A DNA stretch of 64,000 nucleotides from Acidobacteriota bacterium. GTDB taxonomy: Bacteria; Acidobacteriota; Holophagae; Acanthopleuribacterales; Acanthopleuribacteraceae. Under the pieces are notes generated by a model that saw nothing but the letters and a program-made list of their open reading frames with translations, was not told where the DNA came from and ran no database searches. Of the stretch, positions 10,201-16,956 are shown piece after piece (position 1 is the first letter of the stretch; each line of letters opens with the position of its first letter). The translations under genes and the position numbers were made by a program. The stretch is from positions 124,001-188,000 of the forward strand of contig JACJWC010000005.1 of the NCBI GenBank assembly GCA_020637335.1, in the 5' to 3' direction.

Positions 10201-10698
10201 GCGAGCGGATTCCAAGGCCTCTTCCAAATCGGAAGCCATAATGTTTTGAGCCACTTCCCCGCCCAAACAGGCCGTTGAGCAGACCAAGCCTTCACTGTAC
10301 TTCATGAGCAGTTCGCGATCGACGCGGGGTTTGTAATAAAACCCCTCGGTGAACCCCGCCGAAACCATTTTGATCAGGTTGCGGTAGCCGGTCTCGTTTT
10401 TACATAGCAGAACCAAATGGAAACTGGATTTTTTGGTCGCTTTCTGACTGGCGTGGGTTTTGGATTTTTCATGGCGTGACCCGTTTGCGACATAAACCTC
10501 GCAGCCCAGAATGGGCTTGACGCCGATCTTTTTGCAACTGTTGTACTGGCGAACCGCACCGAACATGTTGCCATGATCGGTAATCGCAATGGCCGGCATA
10601 TTGTTGTCTTTGGCCTTTTGGACCAAATCGGGAATGCGGCTGAAGCCATCCAGAAGCGAATATTCGGAGTGGGTATGCAGGTGGACAAAGGGACGCAA
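7237..10698 (-). CDS. dnaE: DNA polymerase III alpha subunit
   Basis: About 1153 residues, the normal DnaE1 length. This is the replicative polymerase. The N-terminus is the PHP domain (FVHLHTHSEYSLLDG), the polymerase palm carries PDVDIDFCQDRR with the catalytic aspartates, followed by GVHAAGVIIAP, the ALYRPGPLGSGM block, the helix-hairpin-helix region and a C-terminal OB fold. I prefer a TTG start at 10698, five bases after GGAGG, which places the PHP motif at the N-terminus as in other DnaE proteins; an upstream TTG at 10719 would place the ribosome site inside the gene. A GGDEF gene follows closely. Confidence 0.97.
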   Translation of the reverse strand: MRPFVHLHTHSEYSLLDGFSRIPDLVQKAKDNNMPAIAITDHGNMFGAVRQYNSCKKIGVKPILGCEVYVANGSRHEKSKTHASQKATKKSSFHLVLLCKNETGYRNLIKMVSAGFTEGFYYKPRVDRELLMKYSEGLVCSTACLGGEVAQNIMASDLEEALESARFLRDTFGPENFFLEIQNHNQKLELDVIPPIMDIAKRLQVGVIATNDSHYTNYEDWVAHDVLLCIQSNAQRDDPMRWRFPPGGQFYFKTGDEMFEMFRGYEEALENTLKIADMVNLELTQEYKLPIFDVPHGHSLDSYFEQVTREGFEKRKIQLNKLRDRGQLRKDYSEYYNRLDEEISVIREMGFAGYFLVVWDFIRYGLENGIPVGPGRGSAAGSLVAYSLNITDIDPLQYDLLFERFLNKERVTMPDVDIDFCQDRRGEVIDYVTQKYGRENVCQIITYGSMKSRMAIKDVGRTLNFTPTETNKIAQLVPEDLKMTLPLALETSDDFRGLYNADKRARELIDLSVQLEGLSRNAGVHAAGVIIAPGPVTDFAPVYKDSRKGTICVQYAKDEAEQVGLLKMDFLGLKTLTVISTTLALIEETKGIKVDLDSITDFNDPKTYELFCKGETDGVFQFESEGMKNLLIRLGPKRFEDFIALNALYRPGPLGSGMVDHFIEGAHGKEIEYELPVLEEILSETYGVVLYQEQVMKIAQVVGGFSLGEADNLRRAMGKKKEEVMIQKKAQFLAGALERGFPEGPCSDLFDKMAEFAKYGFNKSHSAAYALVAYQTAYLKANYPVEFMAALLTLDKDNTDKVVHYIDKCKQMGIKVLPPDIRWSKERFGVEDGDSIRFALGAVKGVGDAAIEAIMETKGEQDIISFECFFKSVDLKRVNKKVVEQLVKAGCFDFCNRPRKALFDAIEDLIGWGNQRQKEQAGGQGSLFGDTEEALYIQFRSEEWDRKELLAFEKEAVGFYLSGHPLDQYKELFRRHTTCDSAGLPDISVGSEVIMGGQVQSMRQIQTTKGDTMAFVTLEDLQGLTDLVLFPRTYQKVRPLIQDEAAIVVKGKVESRNDKPNIIVQEIWPLTDFEIPRIRSCVIQFNSHEVTENQLNLLYQHFLINRGDCQVFLEINVQNQFQTVIRPELMIDPGRALITFTKDYPAFKTLLRY

Positions 10699-10806
10699 AG
10701 CAACCTCCAATTCAAACAAACCACAGAGGTTGGAATTAAAGAATAATTTGCATTCTAATACAAGATATGGAGCGTATCAATCGCCTTGCGTCTACATCTT
10801 GTTTTT

Positions 10807-11562
10807 TTATGGGGAACGAAAGGCAACTTCAAAATCGGCAAAGGGGTCTTCACCTTGGGTCAATTCCGCCAAATCCGAGGCCGCTTTAATCTCTAAAGGC
10901 AAGGATAATGGACCCAATTGATGTTGGGTTGAAAACCAGACCCCCTGTTGTTGTTGCCAGCCAGACCAGGTGGTCGGCACCCCGCCCAATGGGATGATTT
11001 GTACCCACATGCGCCAAAAAACAGGCAATCCGTCTGGCCCTAATGAAATGAGATAGGAGTCCCCAGGCGTAACTCCACCCGATTCAAAAGTAACTAAAAT
11101 CGCAGGTCTGCCCTGCTCGTCCGTCGTCAGGCCATGAACCACTTCCGGCCCACTTAATGAACAAAAGGGATTTAACCAAAAGGAATCATTGATGAACCAG
11201 GCCCAGGCGTTTTTCAGGTCGACCTGGGCATCCAGTTCATCGACTTGACGCGAGCCTTCAAATACCCAGCCCTTGCGACTATCCAAATCCAAAAACACAG
11301 TTTTCTTCTCAATGTAAGTGCGCAAGAAATGGCGTTTACGGTCCCAAAGATGCTGGCGTTGGCCTTTAAAAAGCCATGCAACTGCACCGACTTGTTGCCA
11401 GGCCTGACAGCCAATAACGTCTTCCAATTCCTGGATGGCTTGCCTAGCGGCGGGTCCGTGATTGGCCTGGGGCATTGGCCGGTCCAACATGCGGTAAAGC
11501 AGGGGGGCAATGACGGCGATGCCCAATAGCATTGCTAAGAGGATCTTGTGCCAGCGTTTCAA
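10807..11562 (-). CDS. Hypothetical membrane-anchored protein
   Basis: About 251 residues. The N-terminus has a basic patch followed by one hydrophobic segment (ILLAMLLGIAVIAPLLY), consistent with a signal anchor and an extracytoplasmic remainder. The rest is rich in Trp and beta-type sequence, with no motif I recognise. I favour a TTG start at 11562 with GGAG eight bases upstream; an in-frame TTG at 11595 is possible. It is divergent from the FIST gene and runs towards dnaE, with 108 bases between this stop and the dnaE start. Confidence 0.65.
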   Translation of the reverse strand: MKRWHKILLAMLLGIAVIAPLLYRMLDRPMPQANHGPAARQAIQELEDVIGCQAWQQVGAVAWLFKGQRQHLWDRKRHFLRTYIEKKTVFLDLDSRKGWVFEGSRQVDELDAQVDLKNAWAWFINDSFWLNPFCSLSGPEVVHGLTTDEQGRPAILVTFESGGVTPGDSYLISLGPDGLPVFWRMWVQIIPLGGVPTTWSGWQQQQGVWFSTQHQLGPLSLPLEIKAASDLAELTQGEDPFADFEVAFRSP

Positions 11563-11658
11563 TTGCGCATCTCCAAATATTTTCAGGCGGTTCAAATTAA
11601 GTCAACGGTGCAATTAACCGATATAGACAATCAGAATGCTACCTTATTGAGGCCAACG

Positions 11659-12810
11659 ATGCGTGCAAAATCCGCACATACGCTCGAAACCGATCCCTAT
11701 CGCGCGGGCTTGGCGCTTGCAGACCAACTCAAACCGCTTGAGCCAGATGTTGTGATCCTATTTTCTTCAATCGATTACGGCGGTAGTGAGGAACTGCTTC
11801 AGGCCTTTTACGATGTATTGGATGCTCCGGAACTGACCTTAATTGGATCTACAGGTGAAGGCTTTTTGGAGACAGGAAAAACAGCAGATATGGGGGCCTG
11901 CGCTTTAGGCTTGCATTTCGATCAAGAGATCCGTCATGCCATGGCTTGGCGCAGTGGTGTGTCCCAACACTCCTTTTCGGCCACTCAAGAAATGCTCGAC
12001 GATTTAACCACGCAACTGGGTGAAAAGCCGGATTTGGCGATTTTATTAAGCGATTTCCATGCAGATGGTACCGAAATCGAACGAGCGATCCGCCAGTACG
12101 GCGTCCCCATCGTCGGGGGTTTTGCGGCTGACGACAACTTTGATATGAATACCTGTTACATTTACGCCAACCAAAAAGCCCAATCCGACGCAATAGTTGT
12201 CCTCGGACTCAAAGGTCCGCTCCAATTTGACATTCACCTCGCCCACAATCTGGAGCCTGTTGGCAAACCGGGTGAAGTCACCCAGGCCGACAAAACTTGG
12301 CTTGGCCAAGTGGATGGACAAGACGCCATGACGTTTGTCGAAACAGCGCTTGGACGACCGGTCAGTAAAGTGGATCAAGGCATCCTCACGCTTAATGTGC
12401 TTTCTGCAGATAATCCAGAGAAAAAATATTTGAGATCAATTGTTCCTGATTTGCCAAGTGATTTAGAAGGATTTCACCTTTTTGGCGGCGTTCAGAAGGG
12501 CAGCCAAATCCAAGTTTGCATGGCCCATCCAGAGGAAGTTATTTCTGAGGTGTATCGCGTAGCAGAGACCTTGGAGCGTGGCAAATTTAAGCCCAAAGCG
12601 GGACTTATCTTTAGTTGTGCGGGCCGAAAACATTTACTGGGCAACGAAATCGAACACGAGGTTCGGGCAGTGCGCGATCGCCTCGGCCAGGATTTCTCGG
12701 TGGTCGGGTTTCCAACGTTTGGCGAAATCGGTCCCATTCGCACTCAAATGGGCTGGACTGAGTCATTCTTTCACAATATGACCTACGTTTTATTGCTGCT
12801 AGGTAATTAG
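11659..12810 (+). CDS. FIST-domain sensory protein
   Basis: 383 residues from the ATG at 11659, behind GAGG. It has the FIST N domain (DVVILFSSIDYGG, IGSTGEGFL, VPIVGGFAADD) and the FIST C domain (FVVGFPTFGEIGPI near the end). FIST domains are thought to bind small ligands such as amino acids and signal to attached or neighbouring kinases. This one is free-standing, with no transmembrane segment. The stop is four bases before the start of a hybrid histidine kinase, so the two form an operon and probably one signalling unit. The ligand cannot be read from sequence. Confidence 0.88.
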   Translation: MRAKSAHTLETDPYRAGLALADQLKPLEPDVVILFSSIDYGGSEELLQAFYDVLDAPELTLIGSTGEGFLETGKTADMGACALGLHFDQEIRHAMAWRSGVSQHSFSATQEMLDDLTTQLGEKPDLAILLSDFHADGTEIERAIRQYGVPIVGGFAADDNFDMNTCYIYANQKAQSDAIVVLGLKGPLQFDIHLAHNLEPVGKPGEVTQADKTWLGQVDGQDAMTFVETALGRPVSKVDQGILTLNVLSADNPEKKYLRSIVPDLPSDLEGFHLFGGVQKGSQIQVCMAHPEEVISEVYRVAETLERGKFKPKAGLIFSCAGRKHLLGNEIEHEVRAVRDRLGQDFSVVGFPTFGEIGPIRTQMGWTESFFHNMTYVLLLLGN

Positions 12811-12814
12811 ATCC

Positions 12815-14776
12815 ATGGTCGTTCGATTTATCAGCTCCTATACGAATCCACCGCCCGGTTTCTCCTTTTGCCAGCCGAAAAAACAGGATTTATTGCGCGG
12901 AACAGTCGTCCTGTTGACAACCGATGACATAAAAAATAGTGGGTTAATTGAATCGCTAAAACAGCGGATGATCGGAATCATCATCAGCCTGGGCAATACC
13001 CCTGATTCTGTACAATGGGGTCCCAACCTCTGGTCCCTGACGGTCGAACCACATATGGTCGATCACCTTCACAAAGTGCTTCAAGGCTTTGCCGAGTCGC
13101 TTGAAAGCGCGGCCATTCAGCACAGTGACCGATATGGTCTGGAAAAAGAGGTAACCCGCCTCAAGGTGTTACTGGCCACCACCCGAAAACACTACAACAA
13201 AGTGACAGAAAATCTGTCCAATCACGTTTCCCAAATTTCGGAACTCAACAGCAGCCTACAAGACCAATTGGCCCGGGTTCAGGCGGCAGAAAAAGCGCTA
13301 GCACGAAGCGAAGAAAATTTGTCCATCACCTTAAATTCCATTGGAGACGGTTTGATTACGGTGGATCATGATGGGCGCATCCAATTGATGAACCCCGTAG
13401 CCGCTCAGTGGAGTGGGGCGCCAGCAAAAGAGGCGATCGGCAAAAAGTTGTCTGAGGTATTCCAATTTTTTGATGGAAAAACATGGACTAATGATAGAAA
13501 TACAGAGTCCTTGCCCAAATCATTTTTATTGGCCGGAAAGGATGGAAAAACGCGGAAAGTTGCCGTGACCGCGTCACCGCTTTCCCACCAATCGGCCAAT
13601 CCGGATGGCCAAGTCTTAATCTTGCGCGATATGACCGAGCTTTTAGCCCTTGAAGAGCAATTACGTCAAAAGCAGCGCATGGATGCTATCGGCCAATTGG
13701 CAGGTGGGGTCGCCCACGACTTCAACAATATTCTAAATGGGATTTTGGGGTTCGCCGAACTGCTTCAAATCCAATTGCACGGCCGAGACCCCGAAAGCCA
13801 TTATGTTCAGTCGATCCTCACTGCAGTAGAGCGCGCGGCTGGGTTGACCCATCAGCTACTTGCCTTTGCGCGCAAGAAAGTAAGTGAGAAAGTATCGATC
13901 AATTTACACACGCTGATTCAGGATACGGTCGAACTCGCAGTCCACACATTTGATCGACGGATTCACTTGCATTCCCACCTGGATGCCCAATTTGCCAATA
14001 CGCGGGCTGAACCCAGTCTGATCCACACCGTCTTTTTAAACCTCCTCATCAACGCGCGAGATGCCATGCCCGAAGGAGGTCACATTCGGGTCCGCACCCA
14101 AAATGTGCATTTTGATTCAACGACTTTTCAAAACTTGCAGGCCGGACAGTATATTCACGTGCAAATTGAAGATACGGGCCAGGGTATTGAACCCGAGCAT
14201 ATCGATAAAATCTTTGAACCGTTTTTTACCACCAAACCGCCGGATAAAGGCACGGGCTTGGGTCTTTCAGCCGTTTACGGCATCATGCACGATCACCAAG
14301 GCCTAATTCGGGTGGAAAGCATGTTGGGTACGGGCACCGTCTTCCACTTGTATTTCCCCATGAGTTTGGACGAGGAACCTATGGATGCCAAATCCAAACG
14401 CAGCAATATCGCCCAACATAGGATTCTTGTCGTGGATGATGAGGCCCCAATCCGCGAGTATCTGCGCATTGGTTTAGGTCGTTTTGGCTACCAAGTCATT
14501 CTGGCCCACAATGGCCTACACGCCCTGGAACAGCTGGAACAGGATGCGCATTTCGATTGGGTCGTCATGGATTTGAATATGCCTGAAATGAGCGGGCATG
14601 AAACCATTCGCGTAATCAAACAGCGCTACCCACAATTGCGGGTCATCATCGCTTCCGGCTACCTGCAAGATTGGGAGTTGCGGGAACTCCAGCATCTCGG
14701 CGCCAATTCCGTTCTGCAAAAGCCGTTTCGCATCGAAACTTTGATGCAACACTTCCAACACCACGCCAATGACTAG
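12815..14776 (+). CDS. Hybrid histidine kinase (PAS, HisKA, HATPase, REC), partner of the FIST protein
   Basis: 653 residues, cytoplasmic. Order: a unique N-terminal domain (1-100); a coiled coil (105-170); PAS (about 165-280); the H-box GGVAHDFNNILNGI with the phospho-acceptor His at about 301; a HATPase with NLLINARDAM, DTGQGI and GTGLGLSAV; and a C-terminal receiver with VVDDEAP and the acceptor Asp in VMDLNMPEMSG. All phosphotransfer residues are present. It starts four bases after the FIST gene. The 3' end overlaps the convergent rtcR stop codon. It has no linked output regulator beyond its own receiver. Confidence 0.93.
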   Translation: MVVRFISSYTNPPPGFSFCQPKKQDLLRGTVVLLTTDDIKNSGLIESLKQRMIGIIISLGNTPDSVQWGPNLWSLTVEPHMVDHLHKVLQGFAESLESAAIQHSDRYGLEKEVTRLKVLLATTRKHYNKVTENLSNHVSQISELNSSLQDQLARVQAAEKALARSEENLSITLNSIGDGLITVDHDGRIQLMNPVAAQWSGAPAKEAIGKKLSEVFQFFDGKTWTNDRNTESLPKSFLLAGKDGKTRKVAVTASPLSHQSANPDGQVLILRDMTELLALEEQLRQKQRMDAIGQLAGGVAHDFNNILNGILGFAELLQIQLHGRDPESHYVQSILTAVERAAGLTHQLLAFARKKVSEKVSINLHTLIQDTVELAVHTFDRRIHLHSHLDAQFANTRAEPSLIHTVFLNLLINARDAMPEGGHIRVRTQNVHFDSTTFQNLQAGQYIHVQIEDTGQGIEPEHIDKIFEPFFTTKPPDKGTGLGLSAVYGIMHDHQGLIRVESMLGTGTVFHLYFPMSLDEEPMDAKSKRSNIAQHRILVVDDEAPIREYLRIGLGRFGYQVILAHNGLHALEQLEQDAHFDWVVMDLNMPEMSGHETIRVIKQRYPQLRVIIASGYLQDWELRELQHLGANSVLQKPFRIETLMQHFQHHAND

Positions 14777-16377
14777 ACCCCTGGATCCGGTGCCTGAGCA
14801 AGGACTGCTTGTGGATCCAACCCAAATTTAGTCAGGTATTTGCGCAGGCGATCCGAATCGTTTTTGGATGCGCGACGCTGAATAGAGGAAGCAAACAAAA
14901 TCCTGCCCGCCTCGGATAAGGTGCGACAACGGCTACACACTTCTAAAACCGTACGCAATTGGACCTGATCAAACAAATCCAAATCCTCGCGTTCTTGCTC
15001 AGAAAGAAACCGACTCAGAATCGAATCCTCAACCGGGCTACCCTGCCAGTGTCGGTTCAAACGCTGGATCTCTTTTTGGACAACTGCCTCATTGATTCGC
15101 CCACTTGGTGCCAAGGTCGCCATCCGCTGAACTGCTGCATTCAGATCGCGGAAATTTCCCTTCCAACTGGCCTGCGGGTCCAAGGCGAATCTGAGAAATT
15201 GCTGATAGGCCTCTTTGTTGAAACGCACGTAACTTCCGTGCTTTTGCGCGTATTGTTCCAATTCGTACTGAAGATTGGGCTCAATATCTTCACGTCTATC
15301 GCGCAAGGGCGGTAAATCGAAACTCCAGGTATTGATACGCGCCAATAAATCGTCGCGGAAACGACCCTCGGCAACCTGGTGCCATAAATCGCGGTTCGTG
15401 CCCGCCAATAACTGAAAATCGCTTTCAACCTCGCGGTCTCCGCCCAAAGGTAGGAAGCGGCCATCCTCCAATGCGCGCAATAACATGGCTTGTTCATCCA
15501 GACCTAACTCGCCAATCTCATCCAAAAACAAAACCCCGCGGTCCGCTTTGCGCAGCAAACCCGGCCGATCACTTAACGCGCCGGTAAATGCACCTCGCAC
15601 ATGGCCAAACAAAGTGGACATTGCGCCTTCACCCCGTATCGTTGAACAGTTGATCTCAACAAAATCGCCCGATACCATGCGCTTGGCTTTTTTGAGTTGA
15701 AATAGCCGTTTGGCCAATTTGCTTTTGCCGGCGCCTGTCGGCCCCATTAACAGGATCGGCAAACGCGACCGCATGGCCACTAATTCAATTTCCTCAATCA
15801 TGTGGTTAAAAGCTTGGTTCCGAGTAGCAATGCCCGATTTTAAAAACTCCTGGCGATCCTCAAGTTCCTTCTGGAAACGCGAAGCAATTAGGTCATAGCG
15901 GCCCAAGTCCAAATCGATCATGTGGGTCAAACCTGTCATTTGGCCTTTTTTCTTGCTCGGCGGCGAGGTTTGCACCAATTGACCTGGGAAATACCGCGCT
16001 TCAGTTAAAAGAAATAAGCAAATTTGAGCCACGTGGGTACCGGTAGTGATATGGATGTAGTAGGACTCGTTCTCCTCGTCGTAGTTCAAGCTTTTGGCAA
16101 ATTGATAAAGCCCATTAAACACTTCTTCAAAATCCCAGGCATCTTGAAAGGTTAATTCCTCAAGGACCAGTTCAGTCTCTGGGGCACAGCTCTGAATATC
16201 TTGAATCAAGTGGCGCATATCGGCCTGATGCCGGCGGTCGTGTAACAAAATTAACCGATCAACCCGCCAATCCTCCTGCTGCACCAAGGTCAGGGTTGGC
16301 CGCCACTTCTCCCAACGTTTCCCCCCTCTTCCCGCATCGAGTACCGACCCATAAAACCCAATCACCACCGTTTTCAC
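14773..16377 (-). CDS. rtcR: RtcR, CARF-domain sigma-54 activator of RNA repair genes
   Basis: 534 residues, the normal RtcR length. Residues 1-180 form a CARF (CRISPR-associated Rossmann fold) sensor, with VVIGFYGSVLD at the start and YYIHITTGTHVAQICLFLL at 106-124, the ligand-loop region. Residues about 185-430 are the AAA+ domain of sigma-54 activators: Walker A GPTGAGKSK at 212-220, the sigma-54-contacting GAFTGA loop at 262-267, and Walker B VLFLDE at 282-287. The C-terminus is a helical DNA-binding region. RtcR in Enterobacteria activates rtcBA when RNA ends signal damage. Here it lies divergent from an ncRNA-slipin unit, and rtcBA is 34 kb away. Confidence 0.95.
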   Translation of the reverse strand: MKTVVIGFYGSVLDAGRGGKRWEKWRPTLTLVQQEDWRVDRLILLHDRRHQADMRHLIQDIQSCAPETELVLEELTFQDAWDFEEVFNGLYQFAKSLNYDEENESYYIHITTGTHVAQICLFLLTEARYFPGQLVQTSPPSKKKGQMTGLTHMIDLDLGRYDLIASRFQKELEDRQEFLKSGIATRNQAFNHMIEEIELVAMRSRLPILLMGPTGAGKSKLAKRLFQLKKAKRMVSGDFVEINCSTIRGEGAMSTLFGHVRGAFTGALSDRPGLLRKADRGVLFLDEIGELGLDEQAMLLRALEDGRFLPLGGDREVESDFQLLAGTNRDLWHQVAEGRFRDDLLARINTWSFDLPPLRDRREDIEPNLQYELEQYAQKHGSYVRFNKEAYQQFLRFALDPQASWKGNFRDLNAAVQRMATLAPSGRINEAVVQKEIQRLNRHWQGSPVEDSILSRFLSEQEREDLDLFDQVQLRTVLEVCSRCRTLSEAGRILFASSIQRRASKNDSDRLRKYLTKFGLDPQAVLAQAPDPGV

Positions 16378-16390
16378 ATGCGCCTACCTG

Positions 16391-16420
16391 GATAAATTCC
16401 GATAAATTAGGATAGCATTT
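16391..16420 (+). promoter_or_regulatory. Candidate RtcR enhancer: three phased GATAAATT-type repeats
   Basis: Three 10-base units follow each other without a gap: GATAAATTCC, GATAAATTAG and GATAGCATTT. They begin 14 bases upstream of the rtcR start codon and end about 97 bases upstream of the -24 element of the slipin promoter, a usual distance for a sigma-54 enhancer. A similar phased array lies at nearly the same distance upstream of the rtcB promoter. The position next to rtcR also allows autoregulation. Binding by RtcR is inferred. Confidence 0.5.
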
Positions 16421-16462
16421 CTTAACTGTTTGGCTCCAGGAATATGGAAGCAACCTCGGGAC

Positions 16463-16505
16463 GATTAGATCTAATCATATTATTTACAGTAGGTTAGATT
16501 AATTC
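16463..16505. promoter_or_regulatory. Palindrome and related repeat upstream of the sigma-54 promoter
   Basis: GATTAGATCTAATC at 16463-16476 is a perfect 14-base palindrome. A related word, GGTTAGATTAATTC, follows at 16492-16505, just before the -24 element. The stretch between is AT-rich. No similar palindrome lies upstream of rtcB, so it is probably not the shared RtcR site; it could bind another regulator or serve the rtcR promoter. Confidence 0.35.
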
Positions 16506-16514
16506 GAAAACGGA

Positions 16515-16532
16515 TTGGCATCGAGATTGCCC
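16515..16532 (+). promoter_or_regulatory. Sigma-54 promoter of the ncRNA-slipin unit
   Basis: TTGGCATCGAGATTGCCC has GG at 16517-16518 and GC at 16529-16530 with exactly 10 bases between, matching the -24/-12 consensus (TGGCACG-N4-TTGC). Transcription should start near 16541. The element is almost identical to the one in front of rtcB (TTGGCATATAGGTTGCCC). A sigma-54 activator gene, rtcR, is divergent and adjacent. Confidence 0.85.
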
Positions 16533-16544
16533 TATTAGTGGCGA

Positions 16545-16619
16545 CAAACATGCTGGGGCCCGCTGGCGCAGCCGCATACGGTACTGCGTGCCGGGCATGG
16601 GTTCTGCCCCCACTGTTTG
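16545..16619 (+). ncRNA. Structured RNA module at the start of the slipin transcript
   Basis: By hand this folds into a long bent stem-loop. Pairs: 16545-16550 with 16614-16619 (CAAACA/TGTTTG), 16554-16558 with 16608-16612 (TGGGG/CCCCA), 16559-16562 with 16592-16595 (CCCG/CGGG), 16567-16571 with 16584-16588 (CGCAG/CTGCG), and CCG/CGG around a CATA loop. An alternative hairpin is GGGCA-TGGGTTC-TGCCC at 16593-16609. It begins within a few bases of the predicted start site. A stem closed by the RNA's own ends recalls the Ro-binding part of Y RNAs, and the GGTA before CTGCG recalls a D arm. Neither likeness is proof. No open frame here looks coding. Confidence 0.55.
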
Positions 16620-16622
16620 ACA

Positions 16623-16694
16623 CCAAAGATAGCTCAATTGGTAGAGCATTGAATTTGACATTCAAGTGTTGGGGGTTCGAGTCCCTCTCTGCAC
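16623..16694 (+). ncRNA. tRNA-like element with incomplete acceptor stem
   Basis: The arms are clear: T8-A9; D arm GCTC-AATTGGTA-GAGC (16632-16647); anticodon arm TTGAA-TTTGACA-TTCAA (16649-16665); a 5-base variable loop; and T arm GGGGG-TTCGAGT-CCCTC (16671-16687). The acceptor strands 16623-16629 and 16688-16694 pair at only the inner three positions. The anticodon position would read TGA, but the base after it is C, where tRNAs have a purine. No CCA is encoded. It lies inside a sigma-54 transcript next to rtcR, like the tRNA-mimicking YrlA Y RNA of enterobacterial rtc operons. I read it as a tRNA mimic or processed ligand RNA rather than a working tRNA-Ser gene. Confidence 0.75.
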
Positions 16695-16956
16695 ACACAG
16701 GAAATTGGACAGATAGGAGGAAGACGGAAGCAGACATCAACAGCTGGAGCAAACCCACTCAAAGAGCGGAGGCGTTTCAGGTCTGAAACTGGCAAGTTGC
16801 CTGCGGCAACTGGATACCGCCCATCAATAAAAAACGAATACTTGAGCTCGCACACGATCTCAACAAACGTTTTGGCTGAGGGCTTAAGGTTCGCCCCGCA
16901 ATGAAACAGGAAGTTCAATCCGTCCGACTCTTATCTGTTCAGCAAAAGGAGTACAC
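16695..16956 (+). other. Rest of the long slipin leader, with two strong hairpins
   Basis: No gene is seen in this 262-base stretch. It holds two perfect hairpins: GTTTCA-GGTC-TGAAAC at 16774-16789 and AGTTGCC-TGC-GGCAACT at 16795-16811. Flanking GGCG (16771-16774) and CGCC (16818-16821) can close both into a small junction. Neither has a T run, so they do not look like terminators. They may be a third RNA domain or a processing or attenuation structure. With 16378-16694 this completes a 579-base region without a protein gene between rtcR and slipin. The slipin ribosome site AAAGGAG is at the end. Confidence 0.5.

Noticed and set aside
14773..16377. CARF domain as a sign of a CRISPR-Cas system
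   Set aside because: No repeat-spacer array or cas gene is present; the domain belongs to RtcR.
16623..16694. Annotation as a functional tRNA-Ser (TGA) gene
   Set aside because: The acceptor stem pairs at only three positions, base 37 is C, the variable loop is short for a tRNA-Ser, and it lies within a sigma-54 transcript.
16480..16786. Open frames on both strands across the leader of the slipin gene
   Set aside because: They run through the promoter and tRNA-like element, have no ribosome sites and show no protein-like composition.
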